Assembly (NCBI RefSeq): GCF_008801695.1
Contig: NZ_VZPF01000021.1
Coordinates: forward strand, 1 to 62,061
DNA from: Pantoea stewartii subsp. stewartii
GTDB taxonomy: Bacteria; Pseudomonadota; Gammaproteobacteria; Enterobacterales; Enterobacteriaceae
Reading direction: 5' to 3'
Length of the DNA: 62,061 nucleotides
In this document: piece by piece, positions 34,770-43,968 of the stretch
Numbering within the stretch: the first letter of the stretch is position 1
Layout of the letters: every line of letters begins with the position of its first letter
Notes under the pieces: model-generated
The model's database searches: none
Seen by the model: only the letters and a program-made list of their open reading frames with translations
Told to the model about the DNA's origin: nothing
Translations under genes and position numbers: made by a program

Positions 34770-35501
34770 CTATCCTTTAGTTGTTGCTTTTATAACCGCA
34801 GCCTTTATTACGCCTGAATTTACATAACCAGGAATTACCGTTAGGTTATCTGCATTTACCCCTTGGGTTGGCATTATGATAATAGCTGGCGTACCAGTAA
34901 AACCTAACTTTCGTGCCAGTTTATCTGTATTATTCATCTCTTCCTCTACATTGAATAAATACTCAGATTTATAACCGACAGATTCTGATACTTTATTGAT
35001 ATCATTAACTGTGAGTAGTCCCTCAATGTGGCCCGTAGAAAAAATACCCATATGCCATGCCAGATATGCATCCGAACCGAGTTGGTTCCAGATATTTAAT
35101 CCTGTCCGGGCAGCTATAAGAGAGTTTTCCCAGCGCTCTTTAAATATCGGCCACTCTTTATATACTATCCGTATATTAGGATTGTTTTGACGTATTTGTT
35201 CAAGCTCATGAGCCATCCGAGAGCAGAAGCTACACTGATAGTCAAAGAAATCAACTATTGTTACTTCTGCTCCAATGGGGCCATACGATGGTGAACTTTT
35301 GTCTTGAAGAAGTTGTGCTTCATCTTTAATTACTTCTTTTATCAGATAAGGCCTTGATTTAAGGTATTTTTCCGCCTCCCGCATTATTCTCATATCCTGG
35401 TCTGTCACGCCTGATGATTCCAATTGCGTTGTGGTGTTGGCCTGCGCTGAAAGAGTTAATAAATTTAGCAGTACAATACCAAAAAAGGCTTTTATTTTCA
35501 T
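34770..35501 (-). CDS. Periplasmic DsbA-family thiol:disulphide oxidoreductase
   Basis: A protein of 243 residues with a signal peptide (MKIKAFFGIVLLNLLTLSAQ), a helical leader and a thioredoxin-like domain with active site CSFC in IVDFFDYQCSFCSRMAHEL. The cis-proline loop is FTGTPAIIIMP. It resembles the Com1/BdbD/ScsC branch of DsbA-like proteins. It should act in the periplasm on secreted or envelope proteins. In Salmonella the plasmid-borne DsbA paralogue SrgA oxidises the SPI-2 secretin; a similar role on SsaC is possible but inferred. AT-rich. Confidence 0.85.
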   Translation of the reverse strand: MKIKAFFGIVLLNLLTLSAQANTTTQLESSGVTDQDMRIMREAEKYLKSRPYLIKEVIKDEAQLLQDKSSPSYGPIGAEVTIVDFFDYQCSFCSRMAHELEQIRQNNPNIRIVYKEWPIFKERWENSLIAARTGLNIWNQLGSDAYLAWHMGIFSTGHIEGLLTVNDINKVSESVGYKSEYLFNVEEEMNNTDKLARKLGFTGTPAIIIMPTQGVNADNLTVIPGYVNSGVIKAAVIKATTKG

Positions 35502-35725
35502 TTACATACAAATCCTTTTAAATTTAAAAAAGCTGACTTTAACCAATTTTTTTACTTTTCTAAGCAATTCCTGAACCTGTAATACGTAGTCACAGTGGTC
35601 AGGATTATAAAAACAGGAACTTACAGTATCCAAAAGTTCATATGGTACATTTTGTATCCAGCATACTTTTAAGTAAACTCATATTTTTAATCGTTTATCA
35701 TTTGTTTAATCTTCTGCTTTATAGG
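35502..35725. other. Gap upstream of the DsbA-like gene
   Basis: AT-rich, 224 bp, containing the probable promoter of the DsbA-like gene. I see no gene. It ends at miniature element copy C. Confidence 0.5.
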
Positions 35726-35898
35726 GGCTTTGTTGAATAAATGGATTTTATGCTGTGGTACTATGAAAACGGTTGTTTCAGATAACATAAAATCAATGCA
35801 TTACATGCTTGCGTATGACGGTGTTCTGTCTGGCATCAGCGTTTTCTACCAAAACAGTGCAGACAAAACAGAATGATTACCTATTATTCAACAAAGCC
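35726..35898 (+). mobile_element. 173-bp miniature element, copy C
   Basis: Same element, T variant. Left flank is the DsbA upstream region, right flank the interior of IS630. No target duplication. An outward frame from its end fuses to the IS630 transposase remnant (start at 35809). Confidence 0.95.
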
Positions 35899-36256
35899 AG
35901 TAAAGGTTCATCCTTATTTATCAGACTGTTAAAACATCTGAAGGCGACATACCGGCGTGCAAAAACGATTACGCTCATTGTAGATAACTACATCATCCAC
36001 AAAAGCCGTGAAACGTTGCGCTGGCTGAAAGCAAACCCAAAGTTCAGGGTCATTTACCAGCCGATTTACTCGCCGTGGGTCAATCATGTCGAACGGTTGT
36101 GGCAGGCGCTTCATGAGACAATAACCCGAAATCACCAGTGCAGTTCAATGTGGCAACTGTTGAAAAAGGTCCATCACTTTATGAATACCGTCAGCCCATT
36201 CCCCGGGGGAAAACATGGGCTGGCTAAAGTGTAGCGGTATTAGGATCAGTTATTTA
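35899..36256 (+). mobile_element. IS630-like element, 3' third
   Basis: The C-terminal third of the IS630-family transposase (TITLIVDNYIIHKSRETL, IYQPIYSPWVNHVERLWQAL, with the last catalytic Glu in HVERLW), stop at 36232-36234 and the right terminus ending next to TA (36255-36256). The 5' part of the element was replaced by copy C. The terminus supplies the stop codon of parB. Confidence 0.9.
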
Positions 36257-37240
36257 GTCGTTCACAGACTTAATCGTCATGCGATCAATGACACCCCGGA
36301 CGGCGGCATCAAGCTCAGCCTGACAGGCCGCGGAAAGACGAGAGAATTCATAAGTGACAAGACGTTTATCAGCATTAGTTTTTTTTCGGGCGAACTGCTT
36401 TTTATCCGTAAACACCGCCAGCTTCTCTGTCACGATTTTTTTGCTGCCCGCAGCTTTGCGGGGTCCTTCGCTTTCAGCACGAAAATAGCTGATTATCCGG
36501 TTCTTATAAGCGGGCTCGGTAATATCATGAGAAGCATCCTCTTCCATCCGGCTGCGGACGCAATCAACCAAGACGTCAATTCTAATTTGTCTTGCCCGTG
36601 CTTTATCCGTCATCTCCAGCAGGGCCCGGTAGTCACTGATGGAAAGCTCGCTGACAGAGGGAAAAACCGCGATGATTTCATCAGGCACCGCGGCAGCCTG
36701 AAAAGCCCGGGTCACCTTGGCGGCAGACAGCCCTTCTGCAGCGGCTATCTCTGACTGATTCATGTCTTCCGGATACATGAGCCTGAGGCGTTTTCCGAGT
36801 TCACGCAGTGTATGCTCTTTAGCTGTCTGAATGTCCACGGCCAGTTGTCTGGCATCGGAGAGTGACAACGCATCACGCGTCACCAGCACCTCAAACGCGG
36901 TTCCGTTGTAAAGGCAGGCGGCGCGACGTCGTGAACCATCCAGTATCTCAGTTCGACCATTAACCTCACGTCCGATGGCAGGAAAGAACTGCTGAAGCCG
37001 AATGGTCCGGGAAATATCACTGACCGATTCGCGCGTCAGAAATGCTTGGTCACGGCCGTTTACCGTAGCATCAACGAACGTCTGCGTTTCGATTTCGTCA
37101 TGCAGTATCTTGGTCAGGACAAACCGAGCCTGAGCACCGGACTTGAGAGTAAACACACGCTCGCTGTCTGACTCGTTCATCATTTTTGAAAAACTGGAAT
37201 TACCCAACTGCCGGCCCAGCTTGACCATTTCTTTTTTCAT
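36254..37240 (-). CDS. parB: Plasmid partition protein ParB (P1 type)
   Basis: A centromere-binding protein of 328 residues (P1 ParB 333). Family features are the central ParB domain (EILDGSRRRAACLYNGTAFE), the helix-turn-helix (NQSEIAAAEGLSAAKVTRAF) and a C-terminal dimer domain. The last codon is TAA made from TA plus the IS630 end, so a few C-terminal residues may be changed. The parS site, which in P1 lies just downstream of parB, would be on the far side of this IS or lost. The start overlaps parA by 4 bp. Confidence 0.92.
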   Translation of the reverse strand: MKKEMVKLGRQLGNSSFSKMMNESDSERVFTLKSGAQARFVLTKILHDEIETQTFVDATVNGRDQAFLTRESVSDISRTIRLQQFFPAIGREVNGRTEILDGSRRRAACLYNGTAFEVLVTRDALSLSDARQLAVDIQTAKEHTLRELGKRLRLMYPEDMNQSEIAAAEGLSAAKVTRAFQAAAVPDEIIAVFPSVSELSISDYRALLEMTDKARARQIRIDVLVDCVRSRMEEDASHDITEPAYKNRIISYFRAESEGPRKAAGSKKIVTEKLAVFTDKKQFARKKTNADKRLVTYEFSRLSAACQAELDAAVRGVIDRMTIKSVND

Positions 37241-38445
37241 TTCACACCTCTGATGAATTCAATCCTTTTAAACACAGCCTGAGTGAAACGCTCCGCCTCA
37301 CGCTTCGCTTTCTTTAGCGCCTCGGCGCTTCCCGGATAGGAACTAGGATCGGCACTCACAATGGTGTCAAAGCTCTCGCCGCAGCGTTCAAACCCGTCAA
37401 GCCTGGGAAATGTCGCGTCAAGAATGTAAGAAGTAAAAACATCACGGGCGAGGCCGTGTGTCATTTCATGATCCCGCTTCGAGGTCATTTTCGACATAAA
37501 GCCAATATTTCCCTTTATCCGCGGCGTGATGCCCTCTTCCTCAAGCTGCTCAATCATTTCAGGCAGCCGCGTGAGGTACTTAAGGGTTGAGTGAAAATCA
37601 ACCTGTGCGGGCGGTGTGGGCGTGAGCAGCAGGTCACTAGCAGCGAGAGCATTCAACATAAAGGCATCGAGATGAGGACCAGTATCAATAAATATGAAAT
37701 CGTAATCTGAGCCGACACGATCAATAATCGTCTGGCGCAACACTTCAGAGGGAAGCCGGTCAGGCAAATGCTCTCTGACAAGATCATTCCACTGACTTGC
37801 AATAAAACCATCGTCAATAGAAGCAGGAATAACATCAACACCGGTGATAATGGTGGGTTTAATGATGTCCTCTCTGAGCTGGTCAGCATCCAGATCGTTA
37901 AGCATTGCCTGTGCAGCAGTTTCCATTATGGAACCTATGCTGTTTTCCTGGCTAAGAAACATAGTACTTGAGGCCTGGGGATCGAGATCAACAACCAGAA
38001 TACGAAGATCGTGCTGAAGAAGATCCTGATGAACTCGCAGGCCATGCGCCAGAGTCACCGTACTGACGGTTTTCGATACACCGCCTTTAAGGTTCACAAC
38101 AAAAATAACAAAAGGCCCATCCCCCGCGTGCACATCACGATATTTAGGCACTTTACGGTGAGCATAGATATCGACAACGTCCTGAATGGTCAGGGCGTAA
38201 TGCCGGGTGTTACCGGCATCTTTTTTACCAAAAACATGTCCCTGCGATTCCATTTCTTCGATAGCTTGCTCAACGGCACGGCGGCTGAGTTTGGGAAGGT
38301 TAGCCACGGAATTGCGCGTGAACGTCTGATAGTACTGATCAAGACCAAACTCATTTCTTCTGACTGAAATATCGTCGCTCATGCTGCGCAGCATCGCGCT
38401 CGCTCTGCGGGCCGTCTCGTCCACACCACCGTAATGACTTTTCAT
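37237..38445 (-). CDS. parA: Plasmid partition ATPase ParA (P1 type)
   Basis: A protein of 402 residues (P1 ParA 398). The N-terminal 100 residues form the DNA-binding domain used for autoregulation (NLPKLSRRAVEQAIEEMESQ). The deviant Walker A motif is KGGVSKT in VNLKGGVSKTVSTVTLA, followed by LRILVVDLDPQASST and FIFIDTGPHLD. It positions plasmid copies with ParB. Upstream lies a possible operator (38494-38557). Confidence 0.95.
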   Translation of the reverse strand: MKSHYGGVDETARRASAMLRSMSDDISVRRNEFGLDQYYQTFTRNSVANLPKLSRRAVEQAIEEMESQGHVFGKKDAGNTRHYALTIQDVVDIYAHRKVPKYRDVHAGDGPFVIFVVNLKGGVSKTVSTVTLAHGLRVHQDLLQHDLRILVVDLDPQASSTMFLSQENSIGSIMETAAQAMLNDLDADQLREDIIKPTIITGVDVIPASIDDGFIASQWNDLVREHLPDRLPSEVLRQTIIDRVGSDYDFIFIDTGPHLDAFMLNALAASDLLLTPTPPAQVDFHSTLKYLTRLPEMIEQLEEEGITPRIKGNIGFMSKMTSKRDHEMTHGLARDVFTSYILDATFPRLDGFERCGESFDTIVSADPSSYPGSAEALKKAKREAERFTQAVFKRIEFIRGVK

Positions 38446-38493
38446 TTAACCGTTCCGTTGTCAATTTTGAAACTGATTGTACATCTGAAAAAG

Positions 38494-38557
38494 GTCAGTT
38501 CAACTTATTTCGTTAAAACATAAAAGTTTTGTACAAACGGAGAATGTTTCAACTGAC
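38494..38557. promoter_or_regulatory. Possible parA operator, inverted repeat
   Basis: GTCAGTTCAAC at 38494-38504 and GTTTCAACTGAC at 38546-38557 form an interrupted near-palindrome just upstream of parA. P1-type ParA proteins repress their own promoter at such a site. By eye only. Confidence 0.35.
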
Positions 38558-39481
38558 AGTTTTATTTAGCCTATCATTCAAAAGTCATCCATGTAAGGAA
38601 AAAATTCAAAAAAATTTCATCAGGTGAATACAAGCTGACAAAAACCCACCCTAAATCAATAATGAATCATGCATTTGATTTTATTGATATTTACTCTTCA
38701 ATTTCAGATTGAAATTCCCATATGTATTGTCTGCAAAGCTCAGTGAAAGGGAATACTACCTCATTTATCATTACTGGGTTCACAGGATTGAGGTTACGTT
38801 AATTATTCAGATAAAGATGTGTGCTGAAGGGATGTTATATCCCCTTCCTCAAACATGTGCGCTATAGGAGTGATGGATAAGTAATGAACAAATATGTGTC
38901 TTGGCGGGGAACCTGTTTTGTATACATGATCAGACAGAATGACCAGTATCCTTTTTTTTAAGGGTATCGATACAGCCGGAACTAATCAGGCCTAGACAAC
39001 AGACATATGGCAGGGCAAACCATTTCTTAACCAACAAGCTGGATATGTGTGCTAGCGGGGTGGTTCTGCTCTCTGCGCTAAAATACGTGACTACATGTCC
39101 CACGGATATATTCCTGAAATTATGTGCGCTGATGGGGGACAGGCGAAGTAATCAAATGCTTGATGTGTGCTGACGGGTTTAGCACACCCAAACGTGTGTG
39201 CTGGAGGGCACTTCACATGCATTATCATCACAATTATATGTGTGCTGGCAGGCTGCTGATAACTGAGACTTGTCCTGAAGGAAAATAACTGTGAAGCAAC
39301 CGGTACTGCTATGTGTGCTGACGGGTAGCAATTGTGTGCTTAAGGTACGAAAATGTGTGCTGGTGGGGGAATCTCCCAGCTGAATGATCGAACATATGTT
39401 CTGGCAGGTGCACCGGCTGCGAAGTTGCTTCAGAGCCGGACACTGCCTTGACGAACACGTATTTTTCCCAACAGCAAACAT
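38558..39481. repeat. Iteron array on the 3' side of rep
   Basis: No gene is supported here. At least nine copies of an iteron with core ATGTGTGCTGACGGG, same orientation, with variants: 39045-39060, 39121-39137, 39163-39177, 39193-39208, 39236-39252, 39311-39325, 39332-39346, 39352-39367 and 39394-39408. Weaker matches lie near 38855 and 38897. RepFIB-type replicons carry such arrays on both sides of the rep gene, where they control copy number and incompatibility. Confidence 0.9.
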
Positions 39482-40348
39482 TTAAATGTCGGAAGGTTTC
39501 AGCTTAGGGTTACGTTTATGGATGATAACAAAGTTTTCGCGAGCTTTACGAACGAGTGAAAATTCCAGATAACCGATGTTCTGTAACTGCTCAAGCGCCT
39601 TTTTGATCGTACGGTTTTGTTCACTGACAGAACTGCTCAGAGAAAGGCGCTCACGCAGTCTTGAGAAACTGACAGGAATCGGGTTGGCAGGAAGACTTTC
39701 AATAAAAGTATAGATAGCCTGAGCGGCTTCCTTCTTTGGAAGTGCTTTAATGGCGTGGTGCTGCAAAAGGACTCTGTAGTCTAACTGGAACAACTCCCAT
39801 AGTTTTTCATCAGCCTCCAGCTGAACAATATCTCTTTGAGCATCAAAATAGCCCGTCTTCAGAAGGCCTGTTTGATAACTTCCCCTCGCATCACTACCGC
39901 GCTTAAAAGAGATTGATTTATTGCGTAATTTTCCTAAGGACTCGTGAATAGTAAGCCGCAGACGGGCGTCAATTCGTTTAGCAGAAAATCCACACCCTTT
40001 GGCAAACTCAGTAAACTTCAGTTCGATCTTGTTTGATGCCAGACCATATTTACTGAATGCATAAATAACCCCAATCCAGACCTTAAAATCGTTGTCCATA
40101 TTGAGACGTGGTCCAGAAATGTTAATGTGATCGTATCCCTCAGCCCGTACTATCTCTAACTGAGAGAATAATTCAGATGCATCCACAACATTGTTTTCGC
40201 CATGAGACTTCGTGGGTTTAGGTACAAAAACACCGAGGCGCATAAGTGCTACAGGCTGAACGGTGTTGCTGGAATTAACTGTGAGTTGTTTGTCTTTACT
40301 GATCATGTCACTGTAAAGTGCATCAACGATAAATGACTCATCTTTCAT
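39482..40348 (-). CDS. repB: Replication initiation protein, RepFIB type
   Basis: A Rep_3-superfamily initiator of 288 residues. The close family match is RepFIB RepA: NTVQPVALMRLGVFVP, ARAEGYDHINISGPRLNMDN, TGYFDAQRDIVQLEAD and AAQAIYTFIESLPANPIP. It binds the iterons on either side to start replication and to limit copy number. The start has a GTGAGAT site. Five inverted iterons lie upstream. This marks the window as plasmid DNA of the IncFIB-like group. Confidence 0.93.
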   Translation of the reverse strand: MKDESFIVDALYSDMISKDKQLTVNSSNTVQPVALMRLGVFVPKPTKSHGENNVVDASELFSQLEIVRAEGYDHINISGPRLNMDNDFKVWIGVIYAFSKYGLASNKIELKFTEFAKGCGFSAKRIDARLRLTIHESLGKLRNKSISFKRGSDARGSYQTGLLKTGYFDAQRDIVQLEADEKLWELFQLDYRVLLQHHAIKALPKKEAAQAIYTFIESLPANPIPVSFSRLRERLSLSSSVSEQNRTIKKALEQLQNIGYLEFSLVRKARENFVIIHKRNPKLKPSDI

Positions 40349-40404
40349 ATAATTATCTCACTTAGTAGTCACAGGATCTTACTGTGAGTAAAGATCACCT
40401 CGAT

Positions 40405-40504
40405 CCCAACAGCGCACACATTACATCCCGCCAGCACACATTACCAGCCTACCAGCACACATGTTAATCCCGCCAGCACACATGTTAATCCCACCAGCAC
40501 ACAT
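40405..40504. repeat. Iteron array upstream of rep
   Basis: Five copies in the opposite orientation (core CCCGCCAGCACACAT): 40405-40419, 40426-40441, 40447-40462, 40469-40483 and 40490-40504, spaced by about one helical turn times two. They lie upstream of the rep start and probably overlap the origin and rep promoter. Confidence 0.9.
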
Positions 40505-40610
40505 CTGAAACTGGCTTGAAGTCAGTCACTACAAGGCCTGAGAGATACCGGGATCTATTTGGAACTATAAGGATCTTACTGGAATGTTTATTGGATCGAG
40601 CCTGTGCACA

Positions 40611-40619
40611 TGTGGATAA
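40611..40619. promoter_or_regulatory. DnaA box near the origin
   Basis: TGTGGATAA is the exact complement of the consensus DnaA box TTATCCACA. It lies about 100 bp beyond the iteron array, as expected for an iteron origin. Confidence 0.75.
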
Positions 40620-40725
40620 GCGAGCGTCTCTACTAACGCGCCTTCGGCTTGTTCAACTGGCTCAACGAACACAAAAAATTTGTATTCGCTGAGCCAGTTT
40701 CTGATGAAAAGCTTCTGTGACGGGT

Positions 40726-40929
40726 TCACTCAACGAATTTCCACACGTGAGCAGGAACACGGTCATACAGCTTGCCTGTGGCCAGTTCCGCCTTACGGTG
40801 ATCGTAGGCACGGGTAATTTCATATTGTTACTCTGTGTGATCTGAATACATCAGATGTTCATACACAGTTTCAAGCGTCTCCGCTGAACGACAGCGGAGA
40901 AATCTCAAGAGCCAGTCAGTTTTGTTCAT
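40726..40929 (-). pseudogene. hha: Hha/YmoA-family nucleoid modulator with an in-frame ochre codon
   Basis: The frame from ATG 40929 gives a 67-residue Hha relative: KTDWLLRFLRCRSAETLETV at the start and [20 protein letters not shown] near the end (Hha: [20 protein letters not shown]). Codon 34 is TAA (40830-40828), between DHTE and QYEITRAY. Hha proteins assist H-NS in silencing AT-rich horizontally acquired genes, including SPI-2 in Salmonella. Loss of the plasmid copy could affect silencing of this island. One base change would restore it. Confidence 0.85.
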
Positions 40930-40980
40930 TTTTCCCAATGAAATCAATAAACATTAAAACCGGATGGCACGTAAACACAT

Positions 40981-41828
40981 TCAAATCGGCTCTGTCAGCA
41001 CCTTTCCTTGGTTATGTATATTTCCTACTGCATTATCTATTTTATGCCAATCAAAATCGCTTTCTGGAAGAGCGCACTTATGCGCTGTTTCGCTGGCTCT
41101 TGCTGAACTGGTGTCTTCGCTCAGCCATTCTCTTACGCTATCAGGCTGCATTACCAGCGACAGCCTGTCATGGATATCGACCATTCCCTTATTACTTTGG
41201 GCCGTCACAATGACAAATCCCTCATGGCCATGGTCCTGACCAAATGGTGCTTTGCCAATCGCCGCGAAGAAAAGCGGCTGTCGTGAGCAGTGGAAGGGCT
41301 TTGTTGAATAATAGGTAATCATTCTGTTTTGTCTGCACTGTTTTGGTAGAAAACGCTGATGCCAGACAGAACACCGTCATACGCAAGCATGTAACGCATT
41401 GATTTTATGTTATCTGAAACAACCGTTTTCATAGTACCACAGCATAAAATCCATTTATTCAACAAAGCCCAGTGGAAGATAAAATACGGCTGTTTGCCTT
41501 CATCCGTCAGGGCTCCCTCAAACCAGCCATTTGCCGGCACGACAGCCCTGCCGTGCTGCCACAGCGGCCTGAACATTTTGCCGGAGGCAACCGTTTCCCC
41601 TCTGGAGTTAATCAGCATGGCTTTGTGCCACCAGTCCGGCTTGTAGCCCCAGAATACCGGCTCAAAATGAAGCTGCCCTTCCCGCTAATTCAGCAGCATC
41701 ACGCGCGTTCCGGGCGCAATGTTGTACCGCCCCAAGGGTTCTCTGTCGAAAGGCAGTTCTTCCGGTAAGATACCTGCGGCTTCAAAATGCTCGTCTCTGC
41801 AGCTGTAATGCGCAAACCGTCCAAACAT
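40981..41828 (-). pseudogene. SRAP/HMCES-family (YedK-like) gene, triply damaged
   Basis: An abasic-site-sensing protein of the SRAP family. The catalytic Cys2 is replaced by Phe (MFGRFAHY instead of MCGRF), an amber codon follows LLN near residue 47, and miniature element D (41297-41469) splits the gene. The rest is recognisable: WGYKPDWW, AVVPANGWFEG and, after the insert, DIHDRLSLVM and GNIHNQGK. HMCES enzymes form a covalent bond to abasic sites through Cys2, so the C2F change alone would inactivate it. Confidence 0.88.
41297..41469 (-). mobile_element. 173-bp miniature element, copy D, with perfect 9-bp target duplication
   Basis: Inserted into the SRAP pseudogene. CAGTGGAAG occurs on both sides (41288-41296 and 41470-41478), the 9-bp duplication expected for IS903-type transposition. 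This proves that the unit moved as a discrete element. C variant. Confidence 0.97.
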
Positions 41829-41888
41829 AACGACCTCCATCGTTATGAATAAGGATAGTGCGGTATACTGATTTCAGGAGGAGTTACC

Positions 41889-42101
41889 ATGTCACATAAT
41901 CTGGCCGCCAGAGAAAAGGCCGAACGGGATAAAATTAATGTGGACCTAGCCGCGTCAGGGGTCGCTTACCGGGAGAGACTTAATCTGCCGGTCATTCCTG
42001 CCCAGGTAGAGCATCAGCAGCCTGAAGAACTGAGAGACTACTTTAGAGAGCGGCTGACCATGATTCTGCCCTCCTGTTCCAGCAGCCGGCGGCAGCCTTG
42101 A
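41889..42101 (+). CDS. holE: DNA polymerase III theta subunit homologue (HolE/Hot)
   Basis: A protein of 70 residues with [38 protein letters not shown] and RDYFRERL, the core of HolE (76 residues). Plasmids and phage P1 carry such homologues, which stabilise the proofreading subunit. An AGGAGG ribosome site precedes ATG 41889. The last ten residues differ from the family and a +1 frame continues with DDLPKYLLAARA to 42138, so a frameshift near the 3' end is possible. Confidence 0.8.
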   Translation: MSHNLAAREKAERDKINVDLAASGVAYRERLNLPVIPAQVEHQQPEELRDYFRERLTMILPSCSSSRRQP

Positions 42102-42149
42102 TAGATGACCTGCCCAAATACCTGCTAGCAGCGCGGGCATAAAGCCGCC

Positions 42150-42553
42150 CGCGATCCCGGAAAAACGCCCGCCGGCGTCGTGCCTCACCTGCTGGTTTCG
42201 CTGTCCGATCCCCAATATATCGCCCAGATGGAGATGATGGTTGACAAGCTGCGCATCCCTGCAGAGCGCTGGAGTCCGGACAAAGGCCGCATGTAAAAAG
42301 TCAGCTGTGGAACGTCACCGGCCACACCGTACGGACCTGGAGCGGGAAAGCTATCAGTGCGGCGGCGGCCGACGGCGCGTCGTTTTCCGTGCTGGTAAAC
42401 CCACGCAGCTTAAGGCACAGCTACGCCGCACATGCTGTAGCTGGTATCCACCCAAAGGCGCAGCAGAGCATGCTGGGGTACAAAAGCTTCAAGTCGACGG
42501 AGGCCTACACGAAGGTGTTTGCGCTGGACGTGGTGATACTGAGAAAAGAATGA
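42150..42553 (+). pseudogene. ResD-like tyrosine recombinase, decayed C-terminal part
   Basis: Two frames make up the C-terminal half of an IncF ResD-type resolvase. The first ends at DKLRIPAERWSPDKGRM, the second runs from LWNVTGHTVRTWSGKAI through LRHSYAAH to YTKVFALDV, which holds the nucleophilic Tyr. The usual PHTFRH box is PRSLRH here. The N-terminal half is missing and a frameshift lies near 42295. ResD resolves plasmid dimers; this copy cannot. Confidence 0.75.
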
Positions 42554-42789
42554 CGGTAGGTATACCCTAAATGCCCTTATTACTGAGGCAGACAGCTGAA
42601 AGCTTTAAATTTTTGTGAGAACTCTGAGCATGTCCGGAAAAACAGGCCCGGCAGCTGCTGGCCTGGAAGGCCTGTTTGAAAAAAACATAGATTGTTGCCT
42701 GCTCAGGTTTTTAAATTCAGCGCCGATATATATCTGTCATTTACTGACGAATTAAAACCCGGACCCATTCAAAATTAAGGAAAAATTTT
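42554..42789. other. Gap before the flagellin pseudogene
   Basis: 236 bp without a supported gene. The last 60 bp are AT-rich and include an AGGA ribosome site for fliC. Confidence 0.5.
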
Positions 42790-43906
42790 ATGGCCGTGAT
42801 TAACACAAACATACTTATCCCTGATAACCCAGAATAACCTGTCCAGAGCACAGAACGCGCTGGGTACGGCGATTGAACACCTGTCCTCCGGACTGCGCAT
42901 CAACGGCGCGAAAGACGATGCGGCGGGCCAGGCGATTGCCAACCGCTTTACCTCGAAAATTAACGGCCTGAACGTGGCCTCCCGCAACGCCAACGACGGT
43001 ATTTCACTGGCGCAGACGGCAGAAGGTGCCCTGACTGAAGTGAACAACAACCTGCAGCGTGTCCGTGACCTGACCGTTCAGGCGCAGAACAGCTCAAACT
43101 CAGCGTCAGATATCGACTCTATTCAGGCTGAGGTTAACCTGCGTATGCAGGAAATTGACCGCGTTACGAAGCAGACCGATTTTAACGGCATTAAAGTCCT
43201 GAATACCGGTTCCGGCAGCACCACCTATAATTTCCAGATTGGCGCGAATGACGGGGACACTGTCGGTATTACTGTGACTGCGAGCGACAGTTTCAACCTG
43301 GCTGGCGCCGCACAGTCCGGCACCACCCAGAACACCGCCTCTTCGTCAGGTCAGAGTGTCAACGGTATCTCCCGTAGTACCTCCGCCATTGGTTTCGACG
43401 TGTTAAAAGGCGTGGTTACCGGGGGAAGCGGTGGAACGGCATCCAGCACCACCCCCCTGGCCGACATTGACAAAGCAATCAGGGTTGTCGAGGCTTTGTT
43501 GAATAATAGGTAATCATTCTGTTTTGTCTGCACTGTTTTGGTAGAAAACGCTGATGCCAGACAGAACACCGTCATACGCAAGCATGTAACGCATTGATTT
43601 TATGTTATCTGAAACAACCGTTTTCATAGTACCACAGCATAAAATCCATTTATTCAACAAAGCCTTGAGGATGTCGACAGTCAGCGCAGCCTGCTCGGGG
43701 CATCCCAGAACCGGTTTGAGTCGATAATCAGCAGCAACAATAACACCGTGGCCAACCTGACCGCTGCACGTAGCCGTATTCAAGATGCGGATTACGCGAC
43801 GGAAGTGTCGAACATGTCACGCGCGCAAATCCTGCAGCAGGCCGCTGCATCTGTACTGGTGCAGGCTAACCAGATCCCGCAGACGATGCTCTCCCTTTTG
43901 CGTTAA
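42790..43906 (+). pseudogene. fliC: Flagellin gene fliC, frameshifted and split by a MITE
   Basis: The start MAVINTN is followed by a one-base loss near codon 11, after which the flagellin frame continues (TQNNLSRAQNALGTAIEHLS). The D0/D1 domains are present at both ends, with a short central region. Miniature element E splits it at 43492. The C-terminus (NRFESIISSNNNTVANLT, AQILQQAAASVLVQANQIPQ, ending LSLLR) is intact. A plasmid-borne flagellin gene is unusual; this one is dead as read. Confidence 0.9.
43492..43664 (-). mobile_element. 173-bp miniature element, copy E
   Basis: Inside fliC, C variant. Both flanks are flagellin sequence, but no exact 9-bp duplication remains (left GGTTGTCGA, right TTGAGGATG), so a small change at one border has occurred. 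Confidence 0.95.
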
Positions 43907-43933
43907 GCATTCAGTGCACGGAGTGGATAAGCA

Positions 43934-43968
43934 CAGGGCCGGTAAGAGAGTTTCTGACGGCCCTGTTT
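43934..43968 (+). terminator. Probable rho-independent terminator after fliC
   Basis: CAGGGCCG (43934-43941) and CGGCCCTG (43958-43965) form a GC-rich hairpin followed by TTT, 28 bp after the fliC stop. Confidence 0.7.

Noticed and set aside
39179..39481. Cys/Thr-rich frame within the iteron array
   Set aside because: The repeated iterons produce the open frame; no gene features.
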